DNA from: Roseitalea sp. MMSF_3546
GTDB taxonomy: Bacteria > Pseudomonadota > Alphaproteobacteria > Rhizobiales > Rhizobiaceae
Length of the DNA: 64,000 nt
Direction: 5' to 3'
NCBI RefSeq assembly: GCF_030732865.1
Contig: NZ_JASHKB010000008.1
Span: forward strand, 93,659-157,658
How positions within the stretch are numbered: position 1 is the stretch's first letter; each line of letters starts with the position of its first letter. A model generated the notes under the pieces. The model searched no databases. It was given only the letters and a program-made list of their open reading frames with translations, and was not told the origin of the DNA. Of this stretch, positions 52,809-60,880 are shown piece after piece. A program made the translations under genes and the position numbers.

Positions 52809-53930
52809 ATGAGCGGGCTCGAACAGTTGCTTGACCGGCTCGGCAGGGCCCTTGAAGACCTGCCGGCGGCGGCGACACCTCTGGTCATCGTGCTGGCGAC
52901 GATGGCCGCGGGGCTCATCGCGCACGGGATCGTCTTCCGGGCCGCACTGCGCTGGGCCGACGGCAGGACCGGATCGTGGTCGTCGGTGGTGCGCAAGGCG
53001 CGCAGGCCCATGCGCCTGGCGTTCGTGCTGCTGGCGCTGGTGCTGGTCATGCCGCGCGTCGACCTGCCCTATGCGTGGAACGAGACCATCCAGCATGGTG
53101 CGCTGATCGTCCTGATCGTGCTCGTCGGCTGGACCGTCATCATCGTCACGGACCGGTTCGCCGAGCGTTCGGTGCGCCGGTTCAGGATCGATGCGGAAGA
53201 CAATCTGGCCGCGCGCAAGCACGTCACCCAGGTTCGCGTCCTGCGGCGCACGATCAACATCATCGTCGTCATCGCGACCCTCGGGGCGGTGCTTCTGACC
53301 TTTGAAAGCGTGCAGCGCTATGGCCTCAGCCTCTTCGCCTCGGCGGGTGCGGCCGGTCTGATCCTGGGTCTTGCGGCGCGGCCGGTGCTGGCCAATCTCA
53401 TCGCCGGCATCCAGATCGCCATCACGCAGCCGATCCGGCTCGAGGACGTCGTCATCGTCGAGGGCGAGTGGGGCTGGATCGAGGAGATCTTCGCAACCTA
53501 TGTGGTCGTTCGGCTCTGGGACTGGCGGCGCATGGTCGTGCCGTTGAGCTGCTTCATCGAGGAGCCGTTCCAGAACTGGACGCGCGAGACCGCCTCGATC
53601 CTGGGCGCGGTGCACTGGTATGTCGACTACACCGTGCCGGTCGACCGCGTGCGCAAGAAGATGACCGAACTGGTCGAGAACTCGCCCTATTGGGACGGCC
53701 AGGCGGTCGTCCTGCAGGTGACGGACATGGACAAGGACACCATGACCCTGCGCGGGCTGATGAGTTCGCGCACCGCGCCGCAGTCCTGGGACATGCGCTG
53801 CGAGATCCGCGAGAAGCTGCTGGCCTGGCTTCAGGCCGAATACCCCCAGTCTCTGCCGCGCCTGCGCGGCGACTTCCGCCTCGACGACGCCGCCGGGCGG
53901 CCGGCCGAGCCGCCCCGGAACGGCGGATGA
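52809..53930 (+). CDS. Mechanosensitive ion channel, MscS family
   Basis: A 373-residue protein with about five N-terminal helices. The pore helix and its Gly/Ala-rich face are LFASAGAAGLILGLAARPVL, then NLIAGIQIAITQPIRLEDVV begins the beta domain, matching MscS. The C-terminal cytoplasmic region includes MRCEIREKLLAWLQAEYPQS. It releases solutes on hypo-osmotic shock. The start is 17 bases after the symporter stop, so the two probably share a transcript. Confidence 0.9.
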   Translation: MSGLEQLLDRLGRALEDLPAAATPLVIVLATMAAGLIAHGIVFRAALRWADGRTGSWSSVVRKARRPMRLAFVLLALVLVMPRVDLPYAWNETIQHGALIVLIVLVGWTVIIVTDRFAERSVRRFRIDAEDNLAARKHVTQVRVLRRTINIIVVIATLGAVLLTFESVQRYGLSLFASAGAAGLILGLAARPVLANLIAGIQIAITQPIRLEDVVIVEGEWGWIEEIFATYVVVRLWDWRRMVVPLSCFIEEPFQNWTRETASILGAVHWYVDYTVPVDRVRKKMTELVENSPYWDGQAVVLQVTDMDKDTMTLRGLMSSRTAPQSWDMRCEIREKLLAWLQAEYPQSLPRLRGDFRLDDAAGRPAEPPRNGG

Positions 53931-54193
53931 TCCGGTTCCGGCACCCCGCCAGAGCGGACAGCCGGCGCGCCAAAACGCCGCTGCGCCATGGAGCGCCGGA
54001 ACGGGTCTCGCCTCGCCACGTTGCGTGCCGGGTCGGGCGCAGGTTTCCAGACATCCGGTCCGTGAGACCGCCAGCAGGCCGGCGCCGGCGGCGGGCATGG
54101 GCGCCAGTACCGCGCTGCGGCACGGAACCGGCACCATGGCCGGGCGTTCGTCGGTGATAACGTGCAACCGCAACACACCGAAAGGCAGTCGCC

Positions 54194-54991
54194 ATGGAAC
54201 TGGGCATAAAGGGCAAGATGGCGCTCGTGACCGGCGGCGCTTCGGGCACCGGTCAGGCCACGGCCAGGCTGTTTGTCGACGAGGGTGCGGAAGTCATCAT
54301 CGTCGATCGCGACGGCGATTCGGTCTCGCGGGCCCAGCAGGGTCTGGGCAAGGCTGCCCACGGCCTGCAGGCCGATCTTTGCGTCGCCGACCAGGTGAAC
54401 GGGCTGGCGCAGACCGTGCGCGAGCGCTTTCGCATGCCCGACATCGTCGTGTGCGCCGCCGGCGTCACCGGCGCCAGGGGGCACCCGCTCGAATTGCGCG
54501 ACGCCGACTGGCGGGAAGCCTGGGAAAACGACTTCATGTCGGTGGTGCGCACCGCGCGCGTCTTCCTGCCTTCCATGGCGCAACGCGGCTGGGGACGCTG
54601 CGTCGTGGTCACCAGCGAGAACGCCATGCAGCCCTATTGGGAGGAGGCGGTCTACAACGTCGCCAAGGCCGCGCTGCTGAATTTCTCGAAGGGGCTGTCG
54701 CGCGTCTATGCCAAGGACAACGTGCTGGTCAACGCGGTCTCGCCGGCCTTCATCGAGACCCCGATGACCGAAAGCATGATGGAGTCCAAGGCGCAGGACG
54801 ACAATGTCTCGCGCGAGGAGGCCATCGACACCTTTCTCGAACACGACCGTCCCCATCTCGAACTCAAGCGTCGCGGCCGGCCCGAAGAAGTGGCCGCGAC
54901 CATCGCGTTTCTGTGCTCGGAGCGGGCCAGCTTCGTGGTCGGCGCCAACTATCGCGTCGATGGCGGTTCGGTGGCAACGATCGCGATTTGA
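54194..54991 (+). CDS. Short-chain dehydrogenase/reductase
   Basis: A 265-residue SDR. The cofactor motif is VTGGASGTGQATARL (TGxxxGxG with Thr in place of Ile), and the catalytic motif YNVAK is preceded by Ser in VVVTSENAM. The middle contains CAAGVTGARG. A GAAAGGCAG ribosome binding site is upstream. The 263-base gap before it holds no gene I can support. It is followed by a large inverted repeat. The substrate is unknown. Confidence 0.85.
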   Translation: MELGIKGKMALVTGGASGTGQATARLFVDEGAEVIIVDRDGDSVSRAQQGLGKAAHGLQADLCVADQVNGLAQTVRERFRMPDIVVCAAGVTGARGHPLELRDADWREAWENDFMSVVRTARVFLPSMAQRGWGRCVVVTSENAMQPYWEEAVYNVAKAALLNFSKGLSRVYAKDNVLVNAVSPAFIETPMTESMMESKAQDDNVSREEAIDTFLEHDRPHLELKRRGRPEEVAATIAFLCSERASFVVGANYRVDGGSVATIAI

Positions 54992-55030
54992 ATGCGCCTG
55001 TCCGCCCGGGACATGCCGCCTTCTTTGCCG

Positions 55031-55082
55031 GGCCCTAGACCACATGTTCGCCCTATCTCAGGCGAACATGTGGTCTAGGGCC
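55031..55082. repeat. Perfect 22-bp inverted repeat between convergent genes
   Basis: A perfect 22-bp stem (arms 55031-55052 and 55061-55082, beginning GGCCCTAGACCACATG) flanks an eight-base loop, CTATCTCA. It sits between convergent SDR and MgtC genes, covering the last codons of mgtC. There is no U-tract. It may end transcription in both directions, or be a dispersed intergenic repeat of the genome; other copies are not present in this window. Confidence 0.8.
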
Positions 55083-55581
55083 GGTCATGCGGCTGGTGCT
55101 GCTTCTTGAAACCGGCCTTGGTTTCGGCGATCCGCACGATCCGCATGATCATCAGGGACAGGGCCGTGGTGATGGCGGCGATCGGCCACAGACCGAGCCC
55201 GCATGCCAGGCCGACCGAGGCGGTCAGCCACAGGCTGGCGCCGGTGGTCAGGCCGCGCACCTTGCCGCGCGCGAATATGATCATGCCCGCCGCAAGGAAC
55301 GCGACACCGCTCGTGACGGCCTCGATGATGCGCACAGGGTCGACGCGCACCGGGTCGGGGTACTCGGCCGCCCGGCCGAGCAGTTCGAGCATGAGCAGGC
55401 AGTAAACGGTGGCGGCCAGCCCGACGAGCATGTGCGTGCGCAGGCCGGCGGGGCGGTCCTGGCTCTCGCGCTCGAAACCGATCAGCCCGCACAGCAGCAC
55501 CGCGCCGCCCAGCCTGAGAAACAGCACCGGCCAGGCCTGGCTCGGTGCGGTCGCCAGTTCGTCGATCACGGTGTCGTACAT
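55075..55581 (-). CDS. mgtC: MgtC/SapB family membrane protein
   Basis: A 168-residue protein with four to five helices. Family features are LRLGGAVLLCGLIGFERESQ, AGLRTHMLVGLAAT and GVAFLAAGMIIFARGKVRGL followed by TTGASLWLTASVGLACGLGL. MgtC-type proteins help bacteria survive low Mg2+ and acid stress and modulate the ATP synthase in Salmonella. The C-terminal cytoplasmic part is short. The stop region lies inside the large inverted repeat. Confidence 0.88.
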   Translation of the reverse strand: MYDTVIDELATAPSQAWPVLFLRLGGAVLLCGLIGFERESQDRPAGLRTHMLVGLAATVYCLLMLELLGRAAEYPDPVRVDPVRIIEAVTSGVAFLAAGMIIFARGKVRGLTTGASLWLTASVGLACGLGLWPIAAITTALSLMIMRIVRIAETKAGFKKQHQPHDRP

Positions 55582-55725
55582 TCATTCCCTCCTCGTCCAT
55601 CCCGCCATCGTCATTGAACAAACCGTGCTCGGCGGGCCCGGTTCCGCTTTTGCGCGATGCAGCGGAACGCGCGCGCATGTGCCCTCGTTGACCGAAGGAG
55701 CCTGACACTGCCACGGAGCCGAACC

Positions 55726-56370
55726 ATGAACGACAGCGCGCGCACCGATCCCCTGGAGCGGACGGTCGACGTCAGCCGCCATCGCGGACTGTTCTGGTTC
55801 ACGGCGGTGGCCGGCATCATTGCCGGGACACTGGCGACCCTCATGCCGTTCATCGCGACATTTGCCGCCAATATCGCCTTTGCGGCGGTGCTGATCGCGC
55901 TGGGCATCACGCAGGCGTTCGCCGCCTTTCGCGCCGGCGGCATCGGCCGATCCGTCGGCATGGGGCTGATGGGCCTGTTGAGCGTGTTCACCGGTGCGCT
56001 GCTGGTGCTGTTTCCGGCGGCCGGCATCGTCGCGCTGGCAACGCTGCTGACCGCCTATCTGATCGTCAGCGGGGTGCTGAAATCGTATTTTGCCTTCAGG
56101 TTGCGCCCGCAGGACGGCTGGGGCTGGATGCTGGCGGGCGGGGTCGCCTCGCTTGTGCTGGGCAAATTGCTGTTGACGGGCCTGCCCGGCGCCTCGTTCT
56201 GGGTGCTGGGCCTGTTCGTCGGTATCGACATGCTGTTCTACAGCTATGGCCTGCTCGGGCTGCTGATCGCCACGCGGCGCCGCGGCGGCGACGAGGCGGC
56301 CGCCGAGGGCGACCGTTCCAGCATCGTGTTGCCGGACGAGGACACCTGGAAGCAACGCCCCGCCCAATAG
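55726..56370 (+). CDS. HdeD/DUF308 family membrane protein
   Basis: A 214-residue protein with six helices in three repeats (FTAVAGIIAGTLATLMPFIA; MGLMGLLSVFTGALLVLFPA; MLAGGVASLVLGKLLLTGLP). This is the HdeD acid-resistance membrane protein fold. It has polar tails of about 20 residues at the N-terminus and 35 at the C-terminus. The ATG at 55726 follows CCACGGAGCC. It is divergent from mgtC, with 144 bases between them. Confidence 0.87.
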   Translation: MNDSARTDPLERTVDVSRHRGLFWFTAVAGIIAGTLATLMPFIATFAANIAFAAVLIALGITQAFAAFRAGGIGRSVGMGLMGLLSVFTGALLVLFPAAGIVALATLLTAYLIVSGVLKSYFAFRLRPQDGWGWMLAGGVASLVLGKLLLTGLPGASFWVLGLFVGIDMLFYSYGLLGLLIATRRRGGDEAAAEGDRSSIVLPDEDTWKQRPAQ

Positions 56371-56426
56371 GACAACGGCCGCACCGGTCGCGGCGCAGCC
56401 CGGCATGCCCATGCCCGAATGACCCG

Positions 56427-57353
56427 TCAACGGCGTGAATCGCCGGGCCGCGTGTCGAGCAGGAGCCGGAACAGTTCGGGCGACTCGAACATCGGCAGGT
56501 GGCCGACATTGGCCATGACCGCGCTGGCATTGGGAAGCGCGCGCACCACCGCCATCTGCTTTTCGAGGCTGACCACCGGATCGTCCTTTGACAGGAAGAC
56601 CGTGGCCGGCATGGCGACCTTCGGAAGATCGTCGGCGACCGATGTGCGTTGCAGCCACAGCACCACGCGCCGCAGCGATTCGGGGTCGCTGCGCCTGAGA
56701 TCGGCCAGCATCGAGCGTTCGACCCGTGACAACTCGCCCTGGCTGACGGCATTGTCGCTGTCGGTGACCGTGGCGAGTCCCGCGTCGAACCAGCTTATCG
56801 ACTGCAGCCACAGCGCATAAAGGCGCTGGAAGACCGCACCGCCGATGATGGGCAGCACCACGGTGCGCGCCATCGGGCTGGCGGAAATCGCCGCCGCCCC
56901 GTCGGCAAAGGTGCCCAGCAATGTCAGGTGCTTGACGTGTTCGGGATAGAGCACGGCGAACTTGACCGCGGCCAGCGAACCGGCCGAATGGGCGACCATG
57001 TGCACCGGACCGTCGGCCACCGCGTCGATCCAGTCTCGGTATAGGTGAAGAAAGGTCAGATCCCGGAAAGCGCGGTCGGTATCGTCGGGGTCGAGCGACC
57101 AGGGATAATGGCCGGGCAGGGGCAGGGCCGCCGAACTCGCTGCCAGGGGGCCGCCCGCCACCGACTTCCACATCGAGGTGGACGCCAGAAGGCCGTGCAC
57201 GAACACGGTCCTGACCGGTTCGGCGGCGCCGGGATCGAAGCGCACGCCCGGCACGCTGCCCAGCGCCGCAGCCGTGGGCAGGCCGGCCGGCGCATCGGCC
57301 GCCGCTGCGGGGTCGGCCGCGCGCGTGCTGGAATCGTCCCGGTTCTTGGCCAT
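56427..57353 (-). CDS. Alpha/beta-fold hydrolase
   Basis: A 308-residue protein with the alpha/beta hydrolase layout: oxyanion region FVHGLLASTSMWKSV near residue 54, nucleophile elbow AHSAGSL (Ser, with Ala in place of the first Gly), Asp in FLSKDDPVV and His in VGHLPMFESPELF. An Ala/Pro-rich leader of about 45 residues precedes the core. It could be an esterase or lipase. Activity cannot be inferred further. The start at 57353 is preferred over the ORF start at 57452. Confidence 0.83.
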   Translation of the reverse strand: MAKNRDDSSTRAADPAAAADAPAGLPTAAALGSVPGVRFDPGAAEPVRTVFVHGLLASTSMWKSVAGGPLAASSAALPLPGHYPWSLDPDDTDRAFRDLTFLHLYRDWIDAVADGPVHMVAHSAGSLAAVKFAVLYPEHVKHLTLLGTFADGAAAISASPMARTVVLPIIGGAVFQRLYALWLQSISWFDAGLATVTDSDNAVSQGELSRVERSMLADLRRSDPESLRRVVLWLQRTSVADDLPKVAMPATVFLSKDDPVVSLEKQMAVVRALPNASAVMANVGHLPMFESPELFRLLLDTRPGDSRR

Positions 57354-57580
57354 TGTCGCGTCTTCTCGTTGGTGCGCCGCCGCCCCTTCGCGCCGTCGCA
57401 AAGGTGCCATCCTACCGGCCCAACTCCCAGGTCCGCAATCCACTGGTGTCACGCGGCAACGCCGATGCCCGCTTGCCGGCGGGCGTCTGCATAGACCCGG
57501 CGGCGGGTGTCAGATCGGCCATGCTTGTCCGGCACGGGGCGCGGGCGCCCTCGATCGCCGGCCGCGCCGGCCGCGCGGGC

Positions 57581-58435
57581 TTACGAGCCGACGATCTTGC
57601 CGCCATTGGGGTGCAGGGTCTGACCGGTGAAATAGGAGGCGTCGCTGCATGCCAGGAACAGATAGCTGGTCGCCACTTCCCAGGGCTGGCCGGGGCGGCC
57701 CATCGGCGCGTTCTGGCCGAACCCCTCGACCTTGTCGGCGGGCATCGAACCGGGGATGAAGGGCGTCCAGATCGGGCCGGGCGCAACGCAGTTGACGCGG
57801 ATGCCGCGCTCGAGAAGCTGGGTGGCCATGGAGCGCGTGAAGGCCGTGACGGCACCGCGCGTGGCGGTGTAGTCGACGAGCACCGGGTTGCCCTTGAACG
57901 CGTTCACCGAGGCGGTGTTGATGATCGCATCGCCCTCGCCAAGGTGCGGAAGCGCGGCCTGGGTCATGAAGAAATAGCCCAGAACGTTCACGTCCATCGT
58001 GCGGCGCAGCTGTTGCTCGGAAATCTCGGTAAGGTCGGTCACGAAATACTGCTGTGCGGCGTTGTTGACGAGAATGTCGAGACCGCCGAACGCTTTCACC
58101 GCGCTCTCGACCGCCCTGATCGCGAAGGACTTGTCGGCGACGTCGCCCCTCAGCAGCAGCGCTTGGCTTCCTTCGGCCTCGATACGCGTCTTGGTATCCT
58201 CGGCGTCTCGATCCTCGTTCAGATAGACGATGGCGACCTTGGCCCCCTCGCGCGCGAACAGGACCGATACGGCGCGGCCGATGCCGCTGTCGCCGCCGGT
58301 GACAAGCGCCACCTTGCCCTCGAGCTTGCCCACCCCGGGATAGCGTGGTTCGTAGTCCGGCGCAGGGGTCATGACATGCTCGTCGGCGGGCATGGTGTCC
58401 TGTTCCTGGGGCGGAATCTTTGCCGGGTCGGACAT
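57581..58435 (-). CDS. SDR-family oxidoreductase (YghA type) with Arg in the catalytic motif
   Basis: A 284-residue protein. The first 40 residues form the polar, Pro-rich leader typical of YghA-like enzymes (PPQEQDTMPADEHVMTPAPD). The cofactor motif VTGGDSGIGRAVS and NNAAQQ are present. The catalytic motif should be YTATKGA but reads YTATRGA, so the Lys is Arg. The codon is CGC on the minus strand, at 57856-57866 in context. Family enzymes reduce aldehydes or sugars with NAD(P). The start at 58435 follows an AGGAACCCGCC site. Confidence 0.85.
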   Translation of the reverse strand: MSDPAKIPPQEQDTMPADEHVMTPAPDYEPRYPGVGKLEGKVALVTGGDSGIGRAVSVLFAREGAKVAIVYLNEDRDAEDTKTRIEAEGSQALLLRGDVADKSFAIRAVESAVKAFGGLDILVNNAAQQYFVTDLTEISEQQLRRTMDVNVLGYFFMTQAALPHLGEGDAIINTASVNAFKGNPVLVDYTATRGAVTAFTRSMATQLLERGIRVNCVAPGPIWTPFIPGSMPADKVEGFGQNAPMGRPGQPWEVATSYLFLACSDASYFTGQTLHPNGGKIVGS

Positions 58436-58528
58436 GGCGGGTTCCTCGCGTGCGTGATGGCGGATCTGTCGAGCGTGAAACACGCCGCCCGACCGGTTGG
58501 TTCCGGCATGCGGGCGCAACGCGGCGCG

Positions 58529-59194
58529 TTACAGCAGGAACGAGACGATCGCCCAGACCGCCGCGACGACGGGCAATGTCGCGATGAGCGCGAAAAGACC
58601 GTCGCGGGTCAGCATCGAAAAGGAAAGAAGCGCCACGGCCGCACCGAGCAGCGAGGATGAAAATGGCACCAGCTCCAGAAACGGCATCATCAGGCCGAAC
58701 AGCGCGCAGGCCAGCGGCGGCACGAAGCGGAACGGCCGATGGAACAGGAAGCGCAGCCGCTCGCGCGTGAACCGGTCGAGCCGGGCGGCCCATGGACGCA
58801 TCGTCTCCAACGCGTCGGCAAGCCGCTTGCCGCTGACATGACGGCGCATGATCCATTGCGGCAGCCACACATGGTCGCGTCCGACGAACCATTGCGAGGC
58901 GATCAGGAAGATGGTGATGCCGCAAAAGCTCGAAAACGCGGGAATGCCGCTCAGGGGCGTGACGACGGCCAGCGCCGGAACGAGAATGAGCGGCACGAAG
59001 CTCGCCCTGCCGAACGCATCGACGATGTTGCCCACGGCAACCTGATCGCGATCGGCCTCGCGCATGGCCCTGTCGAGCACCGCCGTCAGCGAGCGCAACT
59101 CGTCGTCGGTGTCAGCGCTGGTCGCCACGGGCGCCTCCAGGGTGGGCGGAAACGGCGCAGGCCGGCAAGAGGAACCGAGGGGTGCCTGCATCAT
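58529..59194 (-). CDS. ExoD-like exopolysaccharide synthesis protein
   Basis: A 221-residue membrane protein. The cytoplasmic leader (ELRSLTAVLDRAMREADRDQ) precedes an ExoD-type core: VAVGNIVDAFGRASFVPLIL, ALAVVTPLSGIPAFSSF, and later helices ALLSFSMLTRDGLFALIATL. ExoD of Sinorhizobium is linked to exopolysaccharide and alkaline tolerance. A divergent small gene starts 32 bases away. Two adjacent ATGs at 59194 and 59191 leave the start uncertain by one residue. Confidence 0.83.
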   Translation of the reverse strand: MMQAPLGSSCRPAPFPPTLEAPVATSADTDDELRSLTAVLDRAMREADRDQVAVGNIVDAFGRASFVPLILVPALAVVTPLSGIPAFSSFCGITIFLIASQWFVGRDHVWLPQWIMRRHVSGKRLADALETMRPWAARLDRFTRERLRFLFHRPFRFVPPLACALFGLMMPFLELVPFSSSLLGAAVALLSFSMLTRDGLFALIATLPVVAAVWAIVSFLL

Positions 59195-59226
59195 TGGGCT
59201 GTGAAGGTAAGCGAAAGGAGAACCTC

Positions 59227-59418
59227 ATGCCCGAACCGAGCTGGATATTCATTCTTGCCATCACAACCCTCACGATCGGAATCCTGCTCGCCGTTGCGTC
59301 CTATATGCGCACGCGCCGCGACGAGAAAAAGCAGGTGAAAACGAATGTCGAGCGTCACGAGATCGACGAGGCACGTGCCGAAAAGAACCTCAAGCCGCGC
59401 ACCGACGAACGACGCTGA
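59227..59418 (+). CDS. Small single-TM protein, 63 aa
   Basis: A 63-residue protein with one transmembrane helix (WIFILAITTLTIGILLAVAS) and a basic, charged cytoplasmic tail (RTRRDEKKQVKTNVERHEID). A GAAAGGAGAACCTC ribosome binding site precedes ATG 59227. I do not recognise a family. A terminator follows directly. Confidence 0.65.
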   Translation: MPEPSWIFILAITTLTIGILLAVASYMRTRRDEKKQVKTNVERHEIDEARAEKNLKPRTDERR

Positions 59419-59424
59419 CCCGGG

Positions 59425-59453
59425 CCGGCCGCCATGACGCGGCCGGTTTTCTT
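59425..59453 (+). terminator. Rho-independent terminator after the 63-aa gene
   Basis: An 8-bp stem (CCGGCCGC/GCGGCCGG, loop CATGAC) is followed by TTTTCTT, six bases after the stop codon. This is a strong intrinsic terminator. Confidence 0.8.
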
Positions 59454-59485
59454 GCCGTCCCTGCGTCTCGCCTCACGCGGCCTGC

Positions 59486-60010
59486 TCAGCGCAGATTGTC
59501 CGGCTGCCCTTCGGGACCGGTGAACACCGTGTCCGGAAGCGCGGAGACACGCTGATAGATGGCGATCCTGGCGGTGCCGTAAGTGTCGCGGTCGCCGTCC
59601 ATCAGGGCCTGTTTCTGCGTCTCGAGAAGCTGATAGATCTCGCCCACCAGTTCGACGGCCTCGGAATAGGTCGTCTCGTCGACGCCCGTGCCGTCGCCGG
59701 CGAGCGCCTGAAGCGCGCTGCTGAGCTGTTCGACATGCTCGAGCGCGTCCTCGGTGTGAGCGATCGCTTCGTCGGGACGGTCGAACGTGCGGTCGGCGAT
59801 GGCGATAAGCGCACCGTCCAGTTCGGCGCCCGCCGTGATCAACAGGGCCGCGTGGGAGGCGGTGCCGTCCGTGCCTTCGGTCATCGTTTCGTTTTGCAGG
59901 CCGGTCTCGTTCTGCACCGTGCCGCTGTCCTCGGCGTCCTGGGCCCAGGCGGGGTTCGCGACGGTCGCGGCGCTCGCGACCGCAATGGCGGCAAGGACGG
60001 ATCGGGCCAT
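59486..60010 (-). CDS. Secreted hypothetical protein, 174 aa
   Basis: A protein with a signal peptide (VLAAIAVASAATVANPAWAQ). The mature part has an acidic, Thr/Asn/Glu-rich stretch (GTVQNETGLQNETMTEGTDG) and then a helical domain (AIAHTEDALEHVEQLSSALQ; SEAVELVGEIYQLLETQKQA). The layout resembles YfdX-like periplasmic stress proteins, but I cannot confirm the family. An AAAGGAGCT ribosome binding site precedes the ATG at 60010. Confidence 0.7.
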   Translation of the reverse strand: MARSVLAAIAVASAATVANPAWAQDAEDSGTVQNETGLQNETMTEGTDGTASHAALLITAGAELDGALIAIADRTFDRPDEAIAHTEDALEHVEQLSSALQALAGDGTGVDETTYSEAVELVGEIYQLLETQKQALMDGDRDTYGTARIAIYQRVSALPDTVFTGPEGQPDNLR

Positions 60011-60116
60011 TTTCCAGCTCCTTTCGTTGGGCGTCGTTGTTGCTGTGACAAGCGCAATCGGAGGGCAATGAAAGCCTCCGGACGATAAGCGATTTCGTTA
60101 TATTTCAATAACTTAG

Positions 60117-60179
60117 TGTCGCCCTGTGTCGCTCGATATCGCTGTTTGTCGCTGCCAACTGTGCCAAAATCGTGCCAAA
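60117..60179. other. Helically phased repeat array, candidate attachment or recombinase-binding region
   Basis: Three exact TGTCGC copies at 60117, 60127 and 60147 and one variant (TATCGC) at 60137 stand exactly 10 bases apart. Next to them, GTGCCAAA occurs at 60161 and 60172, 11 bases apart. A GTTAT/ATAAC inverted repeat with a six-base loop lies at 60097-60112. Phased short repeats like these resemble arm-type sites of tyrosine recombinases. The array lies at the edge between core-like and accessory DNA. No integrase gene is in the window. Confidence 0.4.
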
Positions 60180-60181
60180 TA

Positions 60182-60736
60182 TCATGCCTGTTGTTCCTGG
60201 TGCGTCCAGCCGAGTCTTTGTTCAATTACAGTGCGATAGCGTGTCGATATCTGCAAGGGCGCGCGTCTCACATACTGCTCTGCTGTGGTTCGCACCTCCC
60301 CCTTTAGGCCGTCGAGGCACTGGATTACCTGCTCGACGTTGGGAATCCGGCCGCTCTCATCCATGAAACGGGGCTTAAGGGCTGTCCAGACCACGGCCTC
60401 AATGCCGCGGTCAGCGGCCCAGCTTCCGATGGTCGTGACCTGATCATGGTGCGAGGCGCGTTGTGCGCTCCAGTAGCCGACAGAATATTGGGTGTTGTTG
60501 GGCTTGATATTCTCCCGATCCGCCAGCGCCGAGATCGCGTTATCCAGCCGATCAAGCTGAAGCGGCGTCCATAGGACAGCCGTTTCAGGTGCGCCGGGCG
60601 TAATGGCTAGCGTCACGCGCTTGTCCCGTGACACGCGGGTGAATTCAACCGGCAGTGCCGGGCCGTCCGTTTCCCAGCCTCCTGCCTGGACCGGCAATGT
60701 GCGCGGGTCCAACAGAGCGATCCCCATCCCAGGCAT
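60182..60736 (-). CDS. Unknown protein, 184 aa, divergent from the Fic gene
   Basis: I do not recognise this protein. Residues 1-60 are of beta character (RVTLAITPGAPETAVLWTPL), and the C-terminal part is helical, with GIEAVVWTALKPRFMDESG and PNVEQVIQCLDGLKGEVRTT. It has no signal peptide or membrane segment. Its start lies 24 bases from the first of two 14-bp direct repeats shared with the divergent Fic gene, so the two are probably co-regulated. The start may be the ATG at 60736 or 60727. Confidence 0.6.
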   Translation of the reverse strand: MPGMGIALLDPRTLPVQAGGWETDGPALPVEFTRVSRDKRVTLAITPGAPETAVLWTPLQLDRLDNAISALADRENIKPNNTQYSVGYWSAQRASHHDQVTTIGSWAADRGIEAVVWTALKPRFMDESGRIPNVEQVIQCLDGLKGEVRTTAEQYVRRAPLQISTRYRTVIEQRLGWTHQEQQA

Positions 60737-60760
60737 AGGATCATTTCACAAACTTCTCGA

Positions 60761-60798
60761 CATAATAACCTAAAAATGATAAAACATAATAACCTAAA
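60761..60798. promoter_or_regulatory. Pair of 14-bp direct repeats in the shared promoter of the Fic gene
   Basis: CATAATAACCTAAA occurs at 60761-60774 and 60785-60798, with a 24-base period, in an AT-rich stretch between two divergent genes. A partial match (AACCTAA) occurs at 60840-60846. The arrangement suits a DNA-binding autorepressor; the AbiEi-like N-terminus of the Fic protein is one candidate. Confidence 0.45.
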
Positions 60799-60880
60799 GA
60801 TGGCGCAACATCAAAGCCGAATGTCGATGTAGCGCCAGAACCTAACAAGTGTGAAACGCAAAACCCGAACGCAGGAACTC

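Noticed and set aside
57354..57580. GC-rich inverted repeats between the alpha/beta hydrolase and SDR genes
   Set aside because: They consist of repeated GCCGGCC units with no U-tract and could pair in many ways; not distinctive enough for a terminator call.
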